Shown here: positions 48,183 through 59,541 of the stretch, piece after piece
How positions within the stretch are numbered: the stretch's first letter is position 1
How the letters are laid out: each line of letters starts with the position of its first letter
Assembly (NCBI RefSeq): GCF_963675165.1
Contig: NC_087386.1
Coordinates: forward strand, 2,420,169 to 2,484,168
Reading direction: 5' to 3'
DNA from: Halichondria panicea
Lineage: Eukaryota; Porifera; Demospongiae; Suberitida; Halichondriidae
DNA: 64,000 nucleotides
Program-made: the position numbers and the translations under genes
Notes under the pieces: generated by a model
What the model was told of the DNA's origin: nothing
Databases searched by the model: none
Seen by the model: the letters and a program-made list of their open reading frames with translations, nothing else

Positions 48183-49152
48183 GATCTTACTAGTAAATTA
48201 GTCAATACAATTACCGTAAATTGATGTAATTACAGCGCCAGAAAAATTATCTGAGTGATGCGTCGTCTTTTAGAACACAAAAAATTACTTTCAGCCCAGC
48301 TGGCGCTAAATTATGGTGGCGCTTATGTTTTACAGCTAGTATAGAAGAAAATGGGCGTGGTCTAGCTTAGTTTTACTTGCTACCGTATTCGCCTGAATTA
48401 CCGGGACACTTCGGACTTACGTAATTTTTTCACTCTATATTAAGGAACATGCCACACCCCTAAGTAGAGCCTCTACTAGAGGTTAAAGTACGTGAACTTT
48501 GACCTTCAAAAATTATTTGGGGTACTCTTTTTAGTTCAGGTATGGAAAATATGGTACTAGGTCATAATAATATGGAAGAGTATAGGCACTCAGGCCAGCC
48601 TCAAACAAATTATTTGTGTACCTTAAACTGATAAGAGCACCCCCAAGTCTTTCTTTTTGATAGTCTACACTACAAAGTGTACCCCTGAATATTTATTTTC
48701 TATACCAGTTGACAAAAAGAGTACCCCCAGATACAAATACCGTGTGCACTCTAATTTTGGCACTGATATTGCGCCATACCTAACTGTGTTTGTGTAAACG
48801 GCCCAAGGTCTCTATGGGGTTTTGAGACCTGAAGGCAGCGAGGGTGCTACTAAGGGCCTGAGGGTCTCAAAACTCCATAGTGACTGTTGGACGAGGCCTA
48901 TAACTGATTTAGAATAGTGCTGAGCAAGCTAGGCTATATTAACAGAAAGAAGACTGAAACCGAGAGTTTCTACAAGCCTCAAGCAATGTTAAAAAACTTT
49001 CTTGATGCACGGGCTAATAGCGTTGCTATAGTTAGCTAGTTTCAATTTTTCACAATGACATGCGTTTTTACGGAACGGGGCCTCTCAGCATGTAAATCTG
49101 TACACGTTAAATATAAGTTTACACTGCATGGTACATCTTCTCTACAGCTCTG
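48183..49152. other. Intergenic, mostly unannotatable
   Basis: AT-rich DNA with scattered repeat fragments (TACCGTAAATTGATGTAATT near 48,213; TGGCGCT motifs near 48,300 that echo 43,625 and 43,848). I see no gene or clean element. Confidence 0.4.
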
Positions 49153-50616
49153 ATGAGTGCCTCTGGCTCTGGATACCCTCTAAAACGGAGCAAAACAACA
49201 TCCACAACATTGCCTGTAGTGTTGCCATCCTCAAGCACTGTGTCACGTGTGGTTTCTGTGTCAGAGTTTAATTTATTCACGGTAGCTGATACGTCTGAAC
49301 AAAGAGGAGTAGACACACCAAGATACACTCTAGAAGAAATTGCTACGTACCTTAGTGTTGGCTATCAAAAAAACGTTACAAGTGAAGAACTTGCTTCCAA
49401 GTGCATTAAATCTTTTCTCGGAGATATGGATATAGAAGCCGAAGCCTTTCCCGGTATTGAAACTGAAGCTAACCGTGAAATAAAACACATGAGACACTTA
49501 ACACATGTGTGTGTGTCCATGACCTCAAGGCCGGACGTGATAGTGTATTCAAAAAAAAAAGATATAACCATAACATTCGTCGAAGTACAATCTTCGCCAA
49601 TGAAAGACACGGAACGAAAAGCAACCTTTGTTGCAAAAGACTTTTTAAGGATGTTAAGATATGTAGATTCATCCATAACCACACTATCTGTGTTTTGTTT
49701 TCCGAAGCGTAAAGTCCAGCAATGTATAATTGAAATTGAAGTAAAGTGGGATAACTTCTACATTTTCACGAATTTAAAACGTTTTCCGAACTTGGAAGAT
49801 GGTTTGAAAAGGCTAAAGGAAGTCGCTCTAAAACAATGTGACCACCCAGCACTTGAAAGGCCAGAGGAAAATATGATGACATTATCCCCCACCGATTTAA
49901 ATGCTTTTGGAGTTGGTTATGAGCAAATGTCTTCTGCTACACACATTGTTGTGACAAACAAAGAAAATGTTATCAAAGTTTTATATTGCGATTCTGAAGC
50001 CACTCGTATTAAGGATTTGATCCATAATGTAGAATTCAAAGCTCTTTCAATGCAGAGATTCATGTTAAATGTTGACCCTGAACTCGAATGCTATGTTTAT
50101 ACGTATTTTCCGTACGGTCCTTTAAAACGAATTGATGCAAAAAAATGTTTAAAAGAACTACTTGCAAAAATAGCTGACGAATTACTGAAATTGCGCCGGA
50201 TGAATATTTCTCATAATGACGTGAGATTGGAAAACATATGTTTTGATGGACAATTTAAGCCATGCTTTATCGATTTTGATCGTTGTTGCACTTTAACAAG
50301 CAAATCGAGAGACAAGTATTTCTCAGGACATGGACTACATAGTTGTATGTACAATCTTTTTAACCCTGTATTCTCTCGTATTCAATTGAAAGAGCCTGAC
50401 GTTACCACCGATTTTATGCAGCTGGGCTGGATGGCTGCATTTATTTTGGATGATAATGTCGAAGCAAAAGATTATCATACTAGAGAATGGGAATTAACTG
50501 CCGAGAAAGGTCATGTACTAGTATCAGAAGAAATCAAACGAAATAAGTTTATACAGGAGTTAATAGTAAATAAAAAAATTCGATCGAGACCTCCTCAGCA
50601 CCTGTCTACCCGATGA
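49153..50616 (+). CDS. Single-exon REase-like + kinase-like protein (Crinkler/CR-toxin type)
   Basis: 487 residues, no introns, unlike the genes to its left. The N-terminal half (about residues 100-200) has a pattern like a PD-(D/E)XK nuclease: RPDVIV followed by ITFVEVQSS, then a basic helix. The C-terminal half (about residues 270-440) looks like an atypical protein kinase with SHNDVRLENICF (HxD...N catalytic loop) and CFIDFDRC (DFD in place of DFG). This two-part design is known in eukaryotic Crinkler-type effectors, thought to be derived from transposons. Its target is unknown. Start ATG 49153 follows an acceptor-like CTACAG at 49,142-49,147, so an upstream exon is possible. It sits among transposons. 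Confidence 0.6.
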   Translation: MSASGSGYPLKRSKTTSTTLPVVLPSSSTVSRVVSVSEFNLFTVADTSEQRGVDTPRYTLEEIATYLSVGYQKNVTSEELASKCIKSFLGDMDIEAEAFPGIETEANREIKHMRHLTHVCVSMTSRPDVIVYSKKKDITITFVEVQSSPMKDTERKATFVAKDFLRMLRYVDSSITTLSVFCFPKRKVQQCIIEIEVKWDNFYIFTNLKRFPNLEDGLKRLKEVALKQCDHPALERPEENMMTLSPTDLNAFGVGYEQMSSATHIVVTNKENVIKVLYCDSEATRIKDLIHNVEFKALSMQRFMLNVDPELECYVYTYFPYGPLKRIDAKKCLKELLAKIADELLKLRRMNISHNDVRLENICFDGQFKPCFIDFDRCCTLTSKSRDKYFSGHGLHSCMYNLFNPVFSRIQLKEPDVTTDFMQLGWMAAFILDDNVEAKDYHTREWELTAEKGHVLVSEEIKRNKFIQELIVNKKIRSRPPQHLSTR

Positions 50617-51318
50617 TATAAAAACTGTGAAAGACGTTATGTCTACCCGATGATATAAAAACTGTGAAAGACGTTATAAAGAGCTAGACTCTGAATCTAC
50701 TTGTCCTTATTATTATATGCAATTATTATTATATTACATCAATATTAATTTTATTGTATATTTATTACATGCTGAAGATAATAGAGCACAGAAATGTCTC
50801 TATTATTGCACGTAAACTGCATGAATACAGTATAATTAACGTCATGCAAGAAAATATATTGACTACGATAATGGCAATGCCATTCAAGAGTTTCCTTACT
50901 GGCAACCACTCAATTGCATGAGGTTATCATCAACCATGTGGTAATACTTCCATCAACGTAACTCTATTCTGGAATCTCACTGTCTTCACATGCAGCCTTA
51001 ATCAAGAGCAAGCTTCTAATGGCAACTCTACAGTTCCTTAGTATTGGTACTATAATTATGTTTGGACAAGGCTATTTTACGGCAACCTTTGCACCACAGC
51101 TTGGCCGGGAGAATTTTTTTTGGGCCCACTTTCCATTTTGCAATTTGTTATTATGTAGGCAGATAGGCATGTCGCGCCGGGCGAATTTTTTTTTGTGCCC
51201 ACTTTCCACTTCGCAATTTGTTATTATGTAGGCAGATAGTTGCACTGGGCATGCTCAGTAAATCTCGGCTAGGGTGCTGCGCTCTTTAGCATTGCATGGT
51301 GCTCGTGGGTGAATTTGA
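50617..51318. repeat. Intergenic with two direct duplications
   Basis: A 36-bp unit (ACCCGATGATATAAAAACTG...) is doubled right at the stop of the Crinkler-type ORF (50,609-50,680). A ~70-bp unit (GAATTTTTTTT..CCCACTTTCCA to ATGTAGGCAGATAG) is doubled at 51,110-51,240. Nothing else seen. Confidence 0.7.
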
Positions 51319-51411
51319 ATGGCTACTATGGTTGATATATGTGGTGCAGATCCAGATCCTATGCAACAAGAGCTGGCCAGACTGAGGAATGGGTGCTGGG
51401 TGTCTGACTAT
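51319..51411 (+). other. Possible first exon of unknown gene
   Basis: A short open frame beginning MATMVDICGADPDPMQQELA and ending at a good donor (TAT|GTAAGC near 51,411). An acidic open segment with flanking splice sites follows near 51,701-51,795. They might be the 5' exons of the piggyBac-like gene downstream, whose family has acidic N-termini, but nothing proves the link. Confidence 0.3.
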
Positions 51412-51903
51412 GTAAGCTGCACAGCTATACAGATAATTATAAGTCTCTTGGTACAATTACAAGTCTTTTACCAGTATAATTTGTGCAACACAGGGTATTG
51501 GCACTTACTTCGACTTACTTGTTCAGGAAACAAAGGTACGGACATAATTATTATAAAGGCTGCCGTTATACATGTATAGTCTGGTAGTATAGTATAAAAT
51601 AATTTTACTATTATTCTGTGGTACACAACAACACACCTAGTGTGTAAGCAGAACGCTCCAACTGAAAAGCGTGTAACTTAACACCCCTAGCTGGTTGTTT
51701 ATGTCAGCGAGCTTGAGAGGACCAGGATGACTGCAGCGAGCTTGAGGAGGACGAGGATGACTGCAGTGATGACTGTTTTGAGACAGATATTTCAGGTAAC
51801 TCATTACCACATGCTGCCTACTGAAGTGTGTACCTAGCACACTGTCGTTCGATCTCTACGGTTGCTTTTTTGCTTACTTGCCTAATCCTCCACGCAAGGT
51901 TCG

Positions 51904-52690
51904 TGTGGTTTATTGCAGCCTTTTCCTCTGCTCCGTACTGTACTGTACCCCAGCCATTAATGGTATTCATAGTTTCTTATGGTTAATTAGACTCCTCCCA
52001 CCGAAGTGGACGAGCCTTTTCCTCTGCTGTACTCTGTTCCGTACTGTACTGTACCCCAGCCATTAATGGTATTCATAGTTTCTTGTGGTTAATTAGACTC
52101 CTCCCACCGAAGTGGACGAGCCTTTTCCTCTGCTGTACTGTACTGTGCTGCCCCCAGCACTTAATGATATTCATAGCGCTATTATGTGGTCGGAGCGTTC
52201 CCATAATGGTATTCATAGTTGTATTGTGGTTAATTAGGATCCTCCCACACTGCTTTGAAGACGACCTCTGCTGTACTGTACTGCCCTACTGCCCAGCACT
52301 TAATGATATTCATAGCGCTGTTATGTGGTCGGAGCGCTCCCATAATAGTATTCATAGTTGTCTTGTGGTTAATTAGGCTCCTCCCACACTGCTTTGAAGT
52401 GGACGAGCCTTTTCCTCTGCTGTACTGTACTGTACTGTACTGTACTGCCCACCCCCCAGCACTTAATGATATTCATAGCACTATTATGTGGTCAGAGCGC
52501 TCCCATAATGGTGTTCATAGTTATCTTGTGGTTAATTAGGCTCCTCCCACACTGCTTTGATGTGGACGAGCTTTTTCCTCTGCTGTACTGTACCCCCAGC
52601 ACTTAATGATATTCATAGCACTAGTATGTGTTCGCAACGCTCCTATAATGATATTCATAGTCCCTGTGGTGTATTAGGCTCCTCCCGTTT
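51904..52690. repeat. Complex tandem repeat (about 115-180 bp units)
   Basis: Repeated blocks contain CCTCTGCTGTACTGTACTG, CAGCACTTAATGATATTCAT, GGTCGGAGCGCTCCCATAAT and TTAGGCTCCTCCCACACTGC in the same order, about six times with variable lengths. It lies just upstream of the piggyBac-like pseudogene and may be its decayed upstream region or a minisatellite. Confidence 0.75.
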
Positions 52691-52806
52691 CGCGTTTCTG
52701 TCTGTGTGTGTGTGTGTGGCTTGACAGTTGCTATTCATGTAGACGCGAGTGACGACGAGGACACAGAAGACGGAGGAGGAGGAGGAGACAAGCTGGTGGG
52801 GATGGT

Positions 52807-53739
52807 ATGGCTCCAACTCCGAAACGAAGGAAGCTGGCAAGGCAGGATGGATTACGAAAAGCTAAGTCCACTGGGAAATATCCCGAGTTCAAGGGTGTAG
52901 TTGGTGCTGCAGATAAAGTTGACCCCTGTAACACTGCGTTCATAGACTTTGTGAAACTATTGTGGCCAGATAGCTTGTGTGAGCACATAGCCGAGCAAAC
53001 AAACCTGTATGCCACACAGTGTGGAGCTAAAAGTTGGAAGGGTACTCATAGAGACGAGATCTGGGTATTTATTGGCATAATACTGGAGATGGGTACTCAT
53101 AGGCTCCCCGAGTATACTGACTACTGGTCCACAAATCGGCTCTTAGGAGTACAGGCTGTTAAGGACACCATGCCTTTCAATAGATTTAAATCCTTGCGGC
53201 GCTATCTCCATTGTGACGACAATACATGCATAGTTGATAGCAAAAAGATAACAAGCAAGATACATAGTTTTGGAAACGCTCAGTACAAACTACTTGGCCA
53301 AATATCATCCTAGCCAAGAGCTTTCCGTAGATGAAATGATGATTAAGTACAAGGGTAGAAAAGGGGGTAAAATTCATATGCCCAGAAAGCCTGTAAGGCT
53401 AGGTTTCAAGGTGTGGTGCTGCTCTTGTTCTTGTTGTGGGTATCTATGTACGTTTGATGTGTATAGTGGTAGGCTCACCGGTTCTTCCGGGAAAAAGGTG
53501 TCAGAGAAGGGACTTCTGATGAGGGTAGTGAAGCAATTAGTGAGCCTTTTCATACAATGAATCATGTGGTCTACATGGACAACTTTTATACATCTGGTCC
53601 GTTGATTGTATACTTACGTAAGCATGACGTATTCGTAGTGGGTACAATGAAAAAGTCAGCCGCTGGTTTCCCCTCAGATCTAAAGGGTGTGGTACCTCAT
53701 AAAGGTGAATATGTACAGTGCAACAACCAAAGAGAGTAG
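52807..53739 (+). pseudogene. piggyBac-type transposase, decayed
   Basis: A DDE transposase of the piggyBac (DDE_Tnp_1_7) family broken into three frames. Segment 1 (52807-53310) has the N-terminal domain with WVFIGIILEMGTHRLPEYTDYW and FKSLRRYLHC. Segment 2 (from about 53,285) has LSVDEMMIKYKGR, which contains a catalytic Asp. Segment 3 (from 53,557) has VVYMDNFYTS, the second catalytic-Asp region, and KKSAAGFP. Frame changes lie near 53,285 and 53,550; TAG stops the last frame at 53,737-53,739. An acidic stretch just upstream (52,740-52,800) resembles the family N-terminus. Not functional as read. Confidence 0.8.
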
Positions 53740-54071
53740 AACTTTTGTTTTTTTACGTTTTTGTGTATATCCTCTAAACTAAATGTGATTGTATCAATTT
53801 GAGTGCAGGTACTGAAAGTTCAACTATTGGCGCTTCCAGTGGACCACCACCTGTTACATCATATGACATCATCATTCCAAAATGGCTGCTAGAATATGTG
53901 TACATTGGAAAATATGTTAGGCATGAAACTATCTTATATGTTTGAGTTAAGATCTGAAATTTGTTGTGCAAGTACTTCATTACCTTGCACATCTTTTGAG
54001 CTCCAGCGGAAGTGCAGGCTGTTAGTAGGTTCTGAGATACGAATGCGAAGAAATACGGACCAATTACATAC

Positions 54072-55539
54072 CTTCAGAACACCACATGAACTTGTGCACG
54101 ATGATGTTGTTTCCATTATCGGCATCATCAGACTCTTCTGACATATCATCAATCGTCACACCTTTCCAATGCACCAGTTCTTCAGGCTTTACAACCAGAG
54201 AACGACTTTCAAATTTCTGCAAATGTGAGTGCATGTAATTGCTGCACAAAAAAGTATATAAAAAGTCTTACCCTCTTCCGCCTAGCTCGATACTTTCTTG
54301 AAACAGCCAATTTCTTGTGTATTTCTACCTAGCTTATGTTTCGTAGCTTTAGACCCAAGTGGATTGCAAACCTCTACATCATCGTAGTAGATGATTAGCT
54401 GGAGTGCTTCCGGATTGTTCATGAAAAGTGGGTGTGATTTGTAGTAGGTCCCATCGCAATAATCCCCTAGTAGGTGATCAGAGCGTTCATGTCCACGTTG
54501 TACCTAAAAGTTGTAATACTATTATTGTACAATTACATTTCGTCATAATGCTTACCTCATGCAAAATAAATTCGTCTGAAAGCAGGAGTTGCAATGACGA
54601 AGAATTGGAATTAGATATATATAGTCATGTTTGGAGTTTGTCTCTGCTGGCCCAACATCCAGTTTGTGCTCAACAGGCTCCTGCATTGGGTGTTAGTTAT
54701 TCAATCTTATAATGCGCTAGTGAGGTATCTCAAGAGAGAACGGTGCGTAGCTATTGGTACATTATAGCTGCAAAAGTAAGAAAAAATGCTGCAATAAATT
54801 TTATAGACTTTGAACTTTGGCATCCTTTTAGCAACAATCATAGTCGATCATTTCGATCTAGTAGCCTCATGTTTGGCATCAACACCCGCTGTGCATGTAA
54901 CCTATAACATTATTATGGCCATACATGGTATATTAACTTACAATGAAACCAAACTGTGATTTGTAGTATTGATGTCGTAAGTACTCAGTGTTGAGTTCCA
55001 AGAATGGTGTTGTTAGTCGTGGCTGTTGAAATACAGCAACAAGTTCACTGTCGAATTCAACACCCCGTTTGTGAAGTAAGCAACCTAGCTGACTCTGCAG
55101 AGACTGTGTCCTTTCTTCATAAAACATCGAAACATCTTCAATGATTCCGTTTAGTGAGGTTTTTGACACCTTGTGCTTTACTGTTGTTTTCAATAGCAAT
55201 AGGGCCGATTGTCTTGTGCTATCGCACACTGGAACTGTACTTGAGTTTTCTTCTTCGTCTGCAGCAGGCTCCAGGAATTCATGGTCGTCTTCTTGTTCAA
55301 TGTGTTCGTGATCAGGATTGGTGGTTGTGGGATGGAGTTCGTCACTGTGTTTGCAATACAGATGTCTCCTGTAGCTTTGGAAGTTGTCATAATTATGTTT
55401 TGGGGCATTGATTCAATCCACATGTTACATGAAAACCTGCTTCCAAAGAATGTACTTGTTTGATGTGAGTCAAAACTCTAAGTAGTGTTGTAGCAGCAAA
55501 CTGATGACAGGATGGGCATAGCCATTTTCTCTCAGACAT
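54072..55539 (-). pseudogene. C2H2-finger family protein (repeat-associated invertebrate family), decayed
   Basis: Minus-strand exons: 54942-55539 starts MSERKWLCPSCHQF (zinc-finger-like CxxC) and runs through SYRRHLYCKH and KTSLNGIIEDVSMFYEE. Exon 54556-54680 encodes EPVEHKLDVG. Exon 54329-54504 encodes GDYCDGTYYKSHPLF and IIYYDDVEVCNPLGSKATKH. A further exon 54072-54216 encodes an acidic tail (VHWKGVTIDDMSEESDD). I recognise the NPLGSKATKHKLG segment from a large uncharacterised family in sponges and cnidarians. Two frame breaks, near 55,395 (a 4-nt insertion making TAA) and 54,600, indicate decay. Function unknown. Confidence 0.55.
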
Positions 55540-56109
55540 CTTGAACAATAGTTTTTTAAAAAAAAGGCAGCTGTTAATAGGTTGTAGAACAGCATGTTTT
55601 TTGCAACTCAATCGTCCATGCATACATTTTATTTCTGCCTCTGATAGTGTGTACTGTAATTCATGTCATGAACCCGCTTAGTAGTCTGTTTAATTGTGTA
55701 TTCTAAGATACTTTTGTTGTTAGTAGTAGTACAGAAGGAGCGTCTAACTGTACATGGGTTTGGAAATCACATCTTGTGTGTCTTCCTAAACGCCGCATTG
55801 CCTTATAAGTACTGTGTGTAAGTACTGTGTGCATAAATTACAGACTGCGGTCAGCCTGTAAATATCATTAAGAACAGATTTTGTATGTAGTGCAGCAGGA
55901 GGAGAGCTAGGTCGAGCCAGAAAGAGCCAAAACGAAAAGCTAGGCCTTATGGATGATGGTATACATCATGGGATAGACTGTCATTGGTAAGGTACAGAAA
56001 ACTCTGAAGAGGAGCATATCCAGTCACTTTGTACAGAGAAGTTTGCTAGACCTAGACTAACACATACTAGGCGTTTGTTTTTGCAGTAGAGAGTCTCACT
56101 AGGGTTCTT
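55540..56109. other. Intergenic, nothing recognised
   Basis: No coding exon, RNA gene or clear repeat seen apart from short TAAGTACTGTGTG duplications near 55,806-55,830. Confidence 0.4.
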
Positions 56110-56709
56110 CAGGGGCGTAGCCAGGATTTGAGAGAGGGGGGTGCTGGATGAATGAATTGTCAGAATTACCAGTGCGCAGAGTGCATTGGCGGTGTGAAAC
56201 GCGCCCCAACGGGGGGGGGGGGTCTGGGGGCACTCCCCCAGAAAATTTTGGTTGTTACATGCTCTGAGATTGATTCTAACGCAATCTGGCTAAAGAAATG
56301 AGGGTACTGCTGCTTTGAGGCCTGGTGGTTAGCCACATCTTCATCTGAAGATGTCCTGTACGGCATTGTTTTGAGTTGTGACAATTAAATCAGCTGCTAA
56401 CCAGGTTCTGCTTGTGAATTAGCAGAACAGGGTGGCAAACCACTTGCAATTGCAGTGCTGCTCTGTGAACTGGGCTCAACTGAAAATACTCAAAGAGTGA
56501 CATGATGATGATGGTGATAGCTGCTCTGCAACTCTGTGGGGGACCTTGGTCGAATATTTGGAGGTGGAGCTAGCTAGTTGGAGGTGGAGTTTTGAGGTGA
56601 TCGAGCTCTTCAGTATATCAACTAGTTAGTAAAAGGAACTTGTGGAGCAGAGTCTGATGCCAGAGGGGGGTGCTGGAGCACCCTCTGCCCCCCTCTGGCT
56701 ACGCCACTG
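56110..56709. mobile_element. hAT-like non-autonomous element
   Basis: Ends CAGGGGCGTAGCCAGGATTT and, reversed, CAGTGGCGTAGCCAGAGGGG are the familiar ends of hAT-type MITEs. GGGGGGTGCTGG follows inside both. TTCTT occurs on both outer flanks, a possible part of the target duplication. About 600 bp, no transposase. Confidence 0.8.
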
Positions 56710-56925
56710 TTCTTAGAAGACAGAGCTTACTACCAAGCCTATAGCTAGCTAGCTGCTTTTCACTTTTATTGTGGTAAAAGTGCACCGTCAGCTCAATTAG
56801 CACTGCCCGCAGAACTTAGCGGTTTTGCATATAAGGTCATGCTTTGTAAACATACACGAGATCGAGATGTGATTCCCGAGGTAAGACGCTCTGCTCCTTC
56901 TGTAATGTGCTCCTGGTAGTTGTGT

Positions 56926-58385
56926 GGGTATTTACACAATCTTGGGGTACTATCAGTTGTGTATCAATATTAGCATCTTTTTGTCCATAACACGTACAGA
57001 CTTTGGATTTGTTAGCTATCCTTTTACAGATAGGCCTTCCTAACCATCATTCAAGTGAGCCTAATTTTACTTTTGCCGTTTCATTCTTTTTACTGGTCGT
57101 TGTTAGGGTATTTACACAATCTTGGGGTACTATCGATCAGTTGTGTATCAATATTAGCATATTTTTGTCCATAACACGTACAGACTTTGGATTTGTTAGC
57201 TATCCTTTTACAGATAGGCCTTCCTAACCATCCTTCAAGTGAGCCTAATTTACTTTTGCCGTTTCATTCTTTTTACTGGTCGTTGTTAGGGTATTTACAC
57301 AATCTTGGGGTACTATCAGTTGTGTATCAATATTAGCATATTTTTGTCCATAACACGTACAGATTTTGGATTTGTTAGCTATCCTTTTACAGATAGGCCT
57401 TCCTAACCATCCTTCAAGTGAGCCTAATTTTACTTTTGCCGTTTCATTCTTTTTACTGGTCGTTGTTAGGGTATTTACACAATCTTGGGGTACTATCAGT
57501 TGTGTATCAATATTAGCATATTTTTGTCTATAACACGTACAAACCTTTTACAAATAGGCCTTCCTAATTAACCATCCTTCAAGTGAGCCTAATTTTACTT
57601 TTGCCGTTTCATTCTTTTTACTGATCGTTGTTAGGGTATTTACACAATCTTGGGGTACTATCGATCAGTTGTGTATCAATATTAGCATATTTTTGTCCAT
57701 AACACGCACAGACTTTGGATTTGTTAGCTATCCTTTTACAGATAGGCCTTCCTAACCATCCTTCAAGTGAGCCTAATTTTACTTTTGCCGTTTCATTCTT
57801 TTTACTGGTCGTTGTTAGGGTATTTACACAATCTTGGGGTACTATCAGTTGTGTATCAATATTAGCATATTTTTGTCTATAACACGTACAGACTTTGAAT
57901 TTGTTAGCTATCCTTTTACAAATAGGCCTTCCTAATTAACCATCCTTCAAGTGAGCCTAATTTTACTTTTGCCGTTTCATTCTTTTTACTGATCGTTGTT
58001 AGGGTATTTACACAATCTTGGGGTACTATCGATCAGTTGTGTATCAATATTAGCATATTTTTGTCCATAACACGCACAGACTTTGGATTTGTTAGCTATC
58101 CTTTTACAGATAGGCCTTCCTAACCATCCTTCAAGTGAGCCTAATTTACTTTTGCCGTTTCATTCTTTTTACTGGTCGTTGTTAGGGTATTTACACAATC
58201 TTGGGGTACTATCAGTTGTGTATCAATATTAGCATATTTTTGTCCATAACACGTACAGACTTTGGATTTGTTAGCTATCCTTTTGCAGATCAAGTAAGCC
58301 CACTTTTACTTGCTGGTCTTTGTTAGGGTATTTACACAATCTTGGGGTACTATCATGATCAGTTGTGTATCAATAATTATTAGCA
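56926..58385. repeat. Satellite-like array, nine units of about 180 bp
   Basis: Units begin GGGTATTTACACAATCTTGG at 56926, 57116, 57289, 57469, 57634, 57818, 58002, 58185 and 58326 (spacing 141-190 bp). Each contains CAGTTGTGTATCAATATTAG and CCTTCAAGTGAGCCTAATTT. Length variants (GATCGATC; AATTAACC) alternate, pointing to two-unit amplification. Confidence 0.92.
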
Positions 58386-59541
58386 TATTTATAACATGTA
58401 CAGATCGACACAGTAGACTGCTATATATATACAGCTGCACAAGGACCATCTACTAATATTATGTAGCTTTGGCACCTCTACCGAGGCACACCGTGGTGCT
58501 AATAATCATCTGCTTGTACAAATGAAGTTTCAATTCAGGTTACACTTTAGGTAGCTTTGCACTAGCTAGCTAAAGCGCTACCTATTTATTAGTTTTACGC
58601 TTATCAGTAAAGAGCAGCGCCTCAGGTAATAATGAACTGCCTCCTTATTTACACAATTATACTAATGCTTTGTAACCAAAGCAGCATGTGCTCAAGGGCA
58701 TTAATTGTATATCAGTGCTTTTACACTCGAAAAGCAATTATTATACTCCACTTTTATCAAAATAACTGATTATCAGTTCATCATGGGTTAGTATTGAGAT
58801 GTTGTTGTTTTTTATCCCCTGCAGTGGATGGCTGAAAGGAACTAAGACGTGTTGGGCTTCAAAACAGTTCATTTCTTTTTCTTTCAATCTCTTATGCACA
58901 GTCATGTTTTACATTCTCTGATCCGTGTTGATTCTGTATAAGTAGAAAACTATAATTATGATTGTAACTATCTTGTTGATGTTATGGATTAGCATGAATA
59001 ATTATACATGTATACAAATATCACAGGCATTGAGAAAGAGATATCAAGATCATTGCCAAATTAGGGAAAAGATCGTGATCAAAACTTCCATGAATCAATG
59101 ATGTTAATTTTCATTCATGTGCGAGTGTGCCATGCACACTTTCTCTGCTACGCGAATAGTGTGCTACACACACTTTATTTTGTTCACACTTTTATATGGT
59201 GTGCCCAGCACACTATAAAAATCACTCAAGTGTAGCAAGTGTGTTGGCCACACTTCAATGGCAACCATAAGTGTGCTCAGCACACTACATTTTTTACAGT
59301 GTAGTCATGTTTACTTGGATTTTAATTCGTGGATTTGCAAAATAATGCTTCATTGTCGAGTTATGCCTAGTTTTGCTTACTTGGAATGCCATTGCAGCCT
59401 TTTCAGAAGAGCACGTAGTCAAACTAGTTCACCGAGTGTTGCTACTCTACTTAGTAGCTAGCTCTACATTACCACGATAGCTATTGGTAGCTGCAAGACT
59501 AGCAAAAGAGCTGCAAAGGCTGCACACATGCGTACACACGA
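58386..59541. other. Intergenic with a cluster of short palindromes
   Basis: No gene found. At 59,119-59,300 five short imperfect palindromes occur in a row (for example GTGTGCCATGCACAC, GTGTGCCCAGCACAC, AGTGTGCTCAGCACACT). It lies next to the broken 3' side of the Helitron sequence. Confidence 0.5.
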
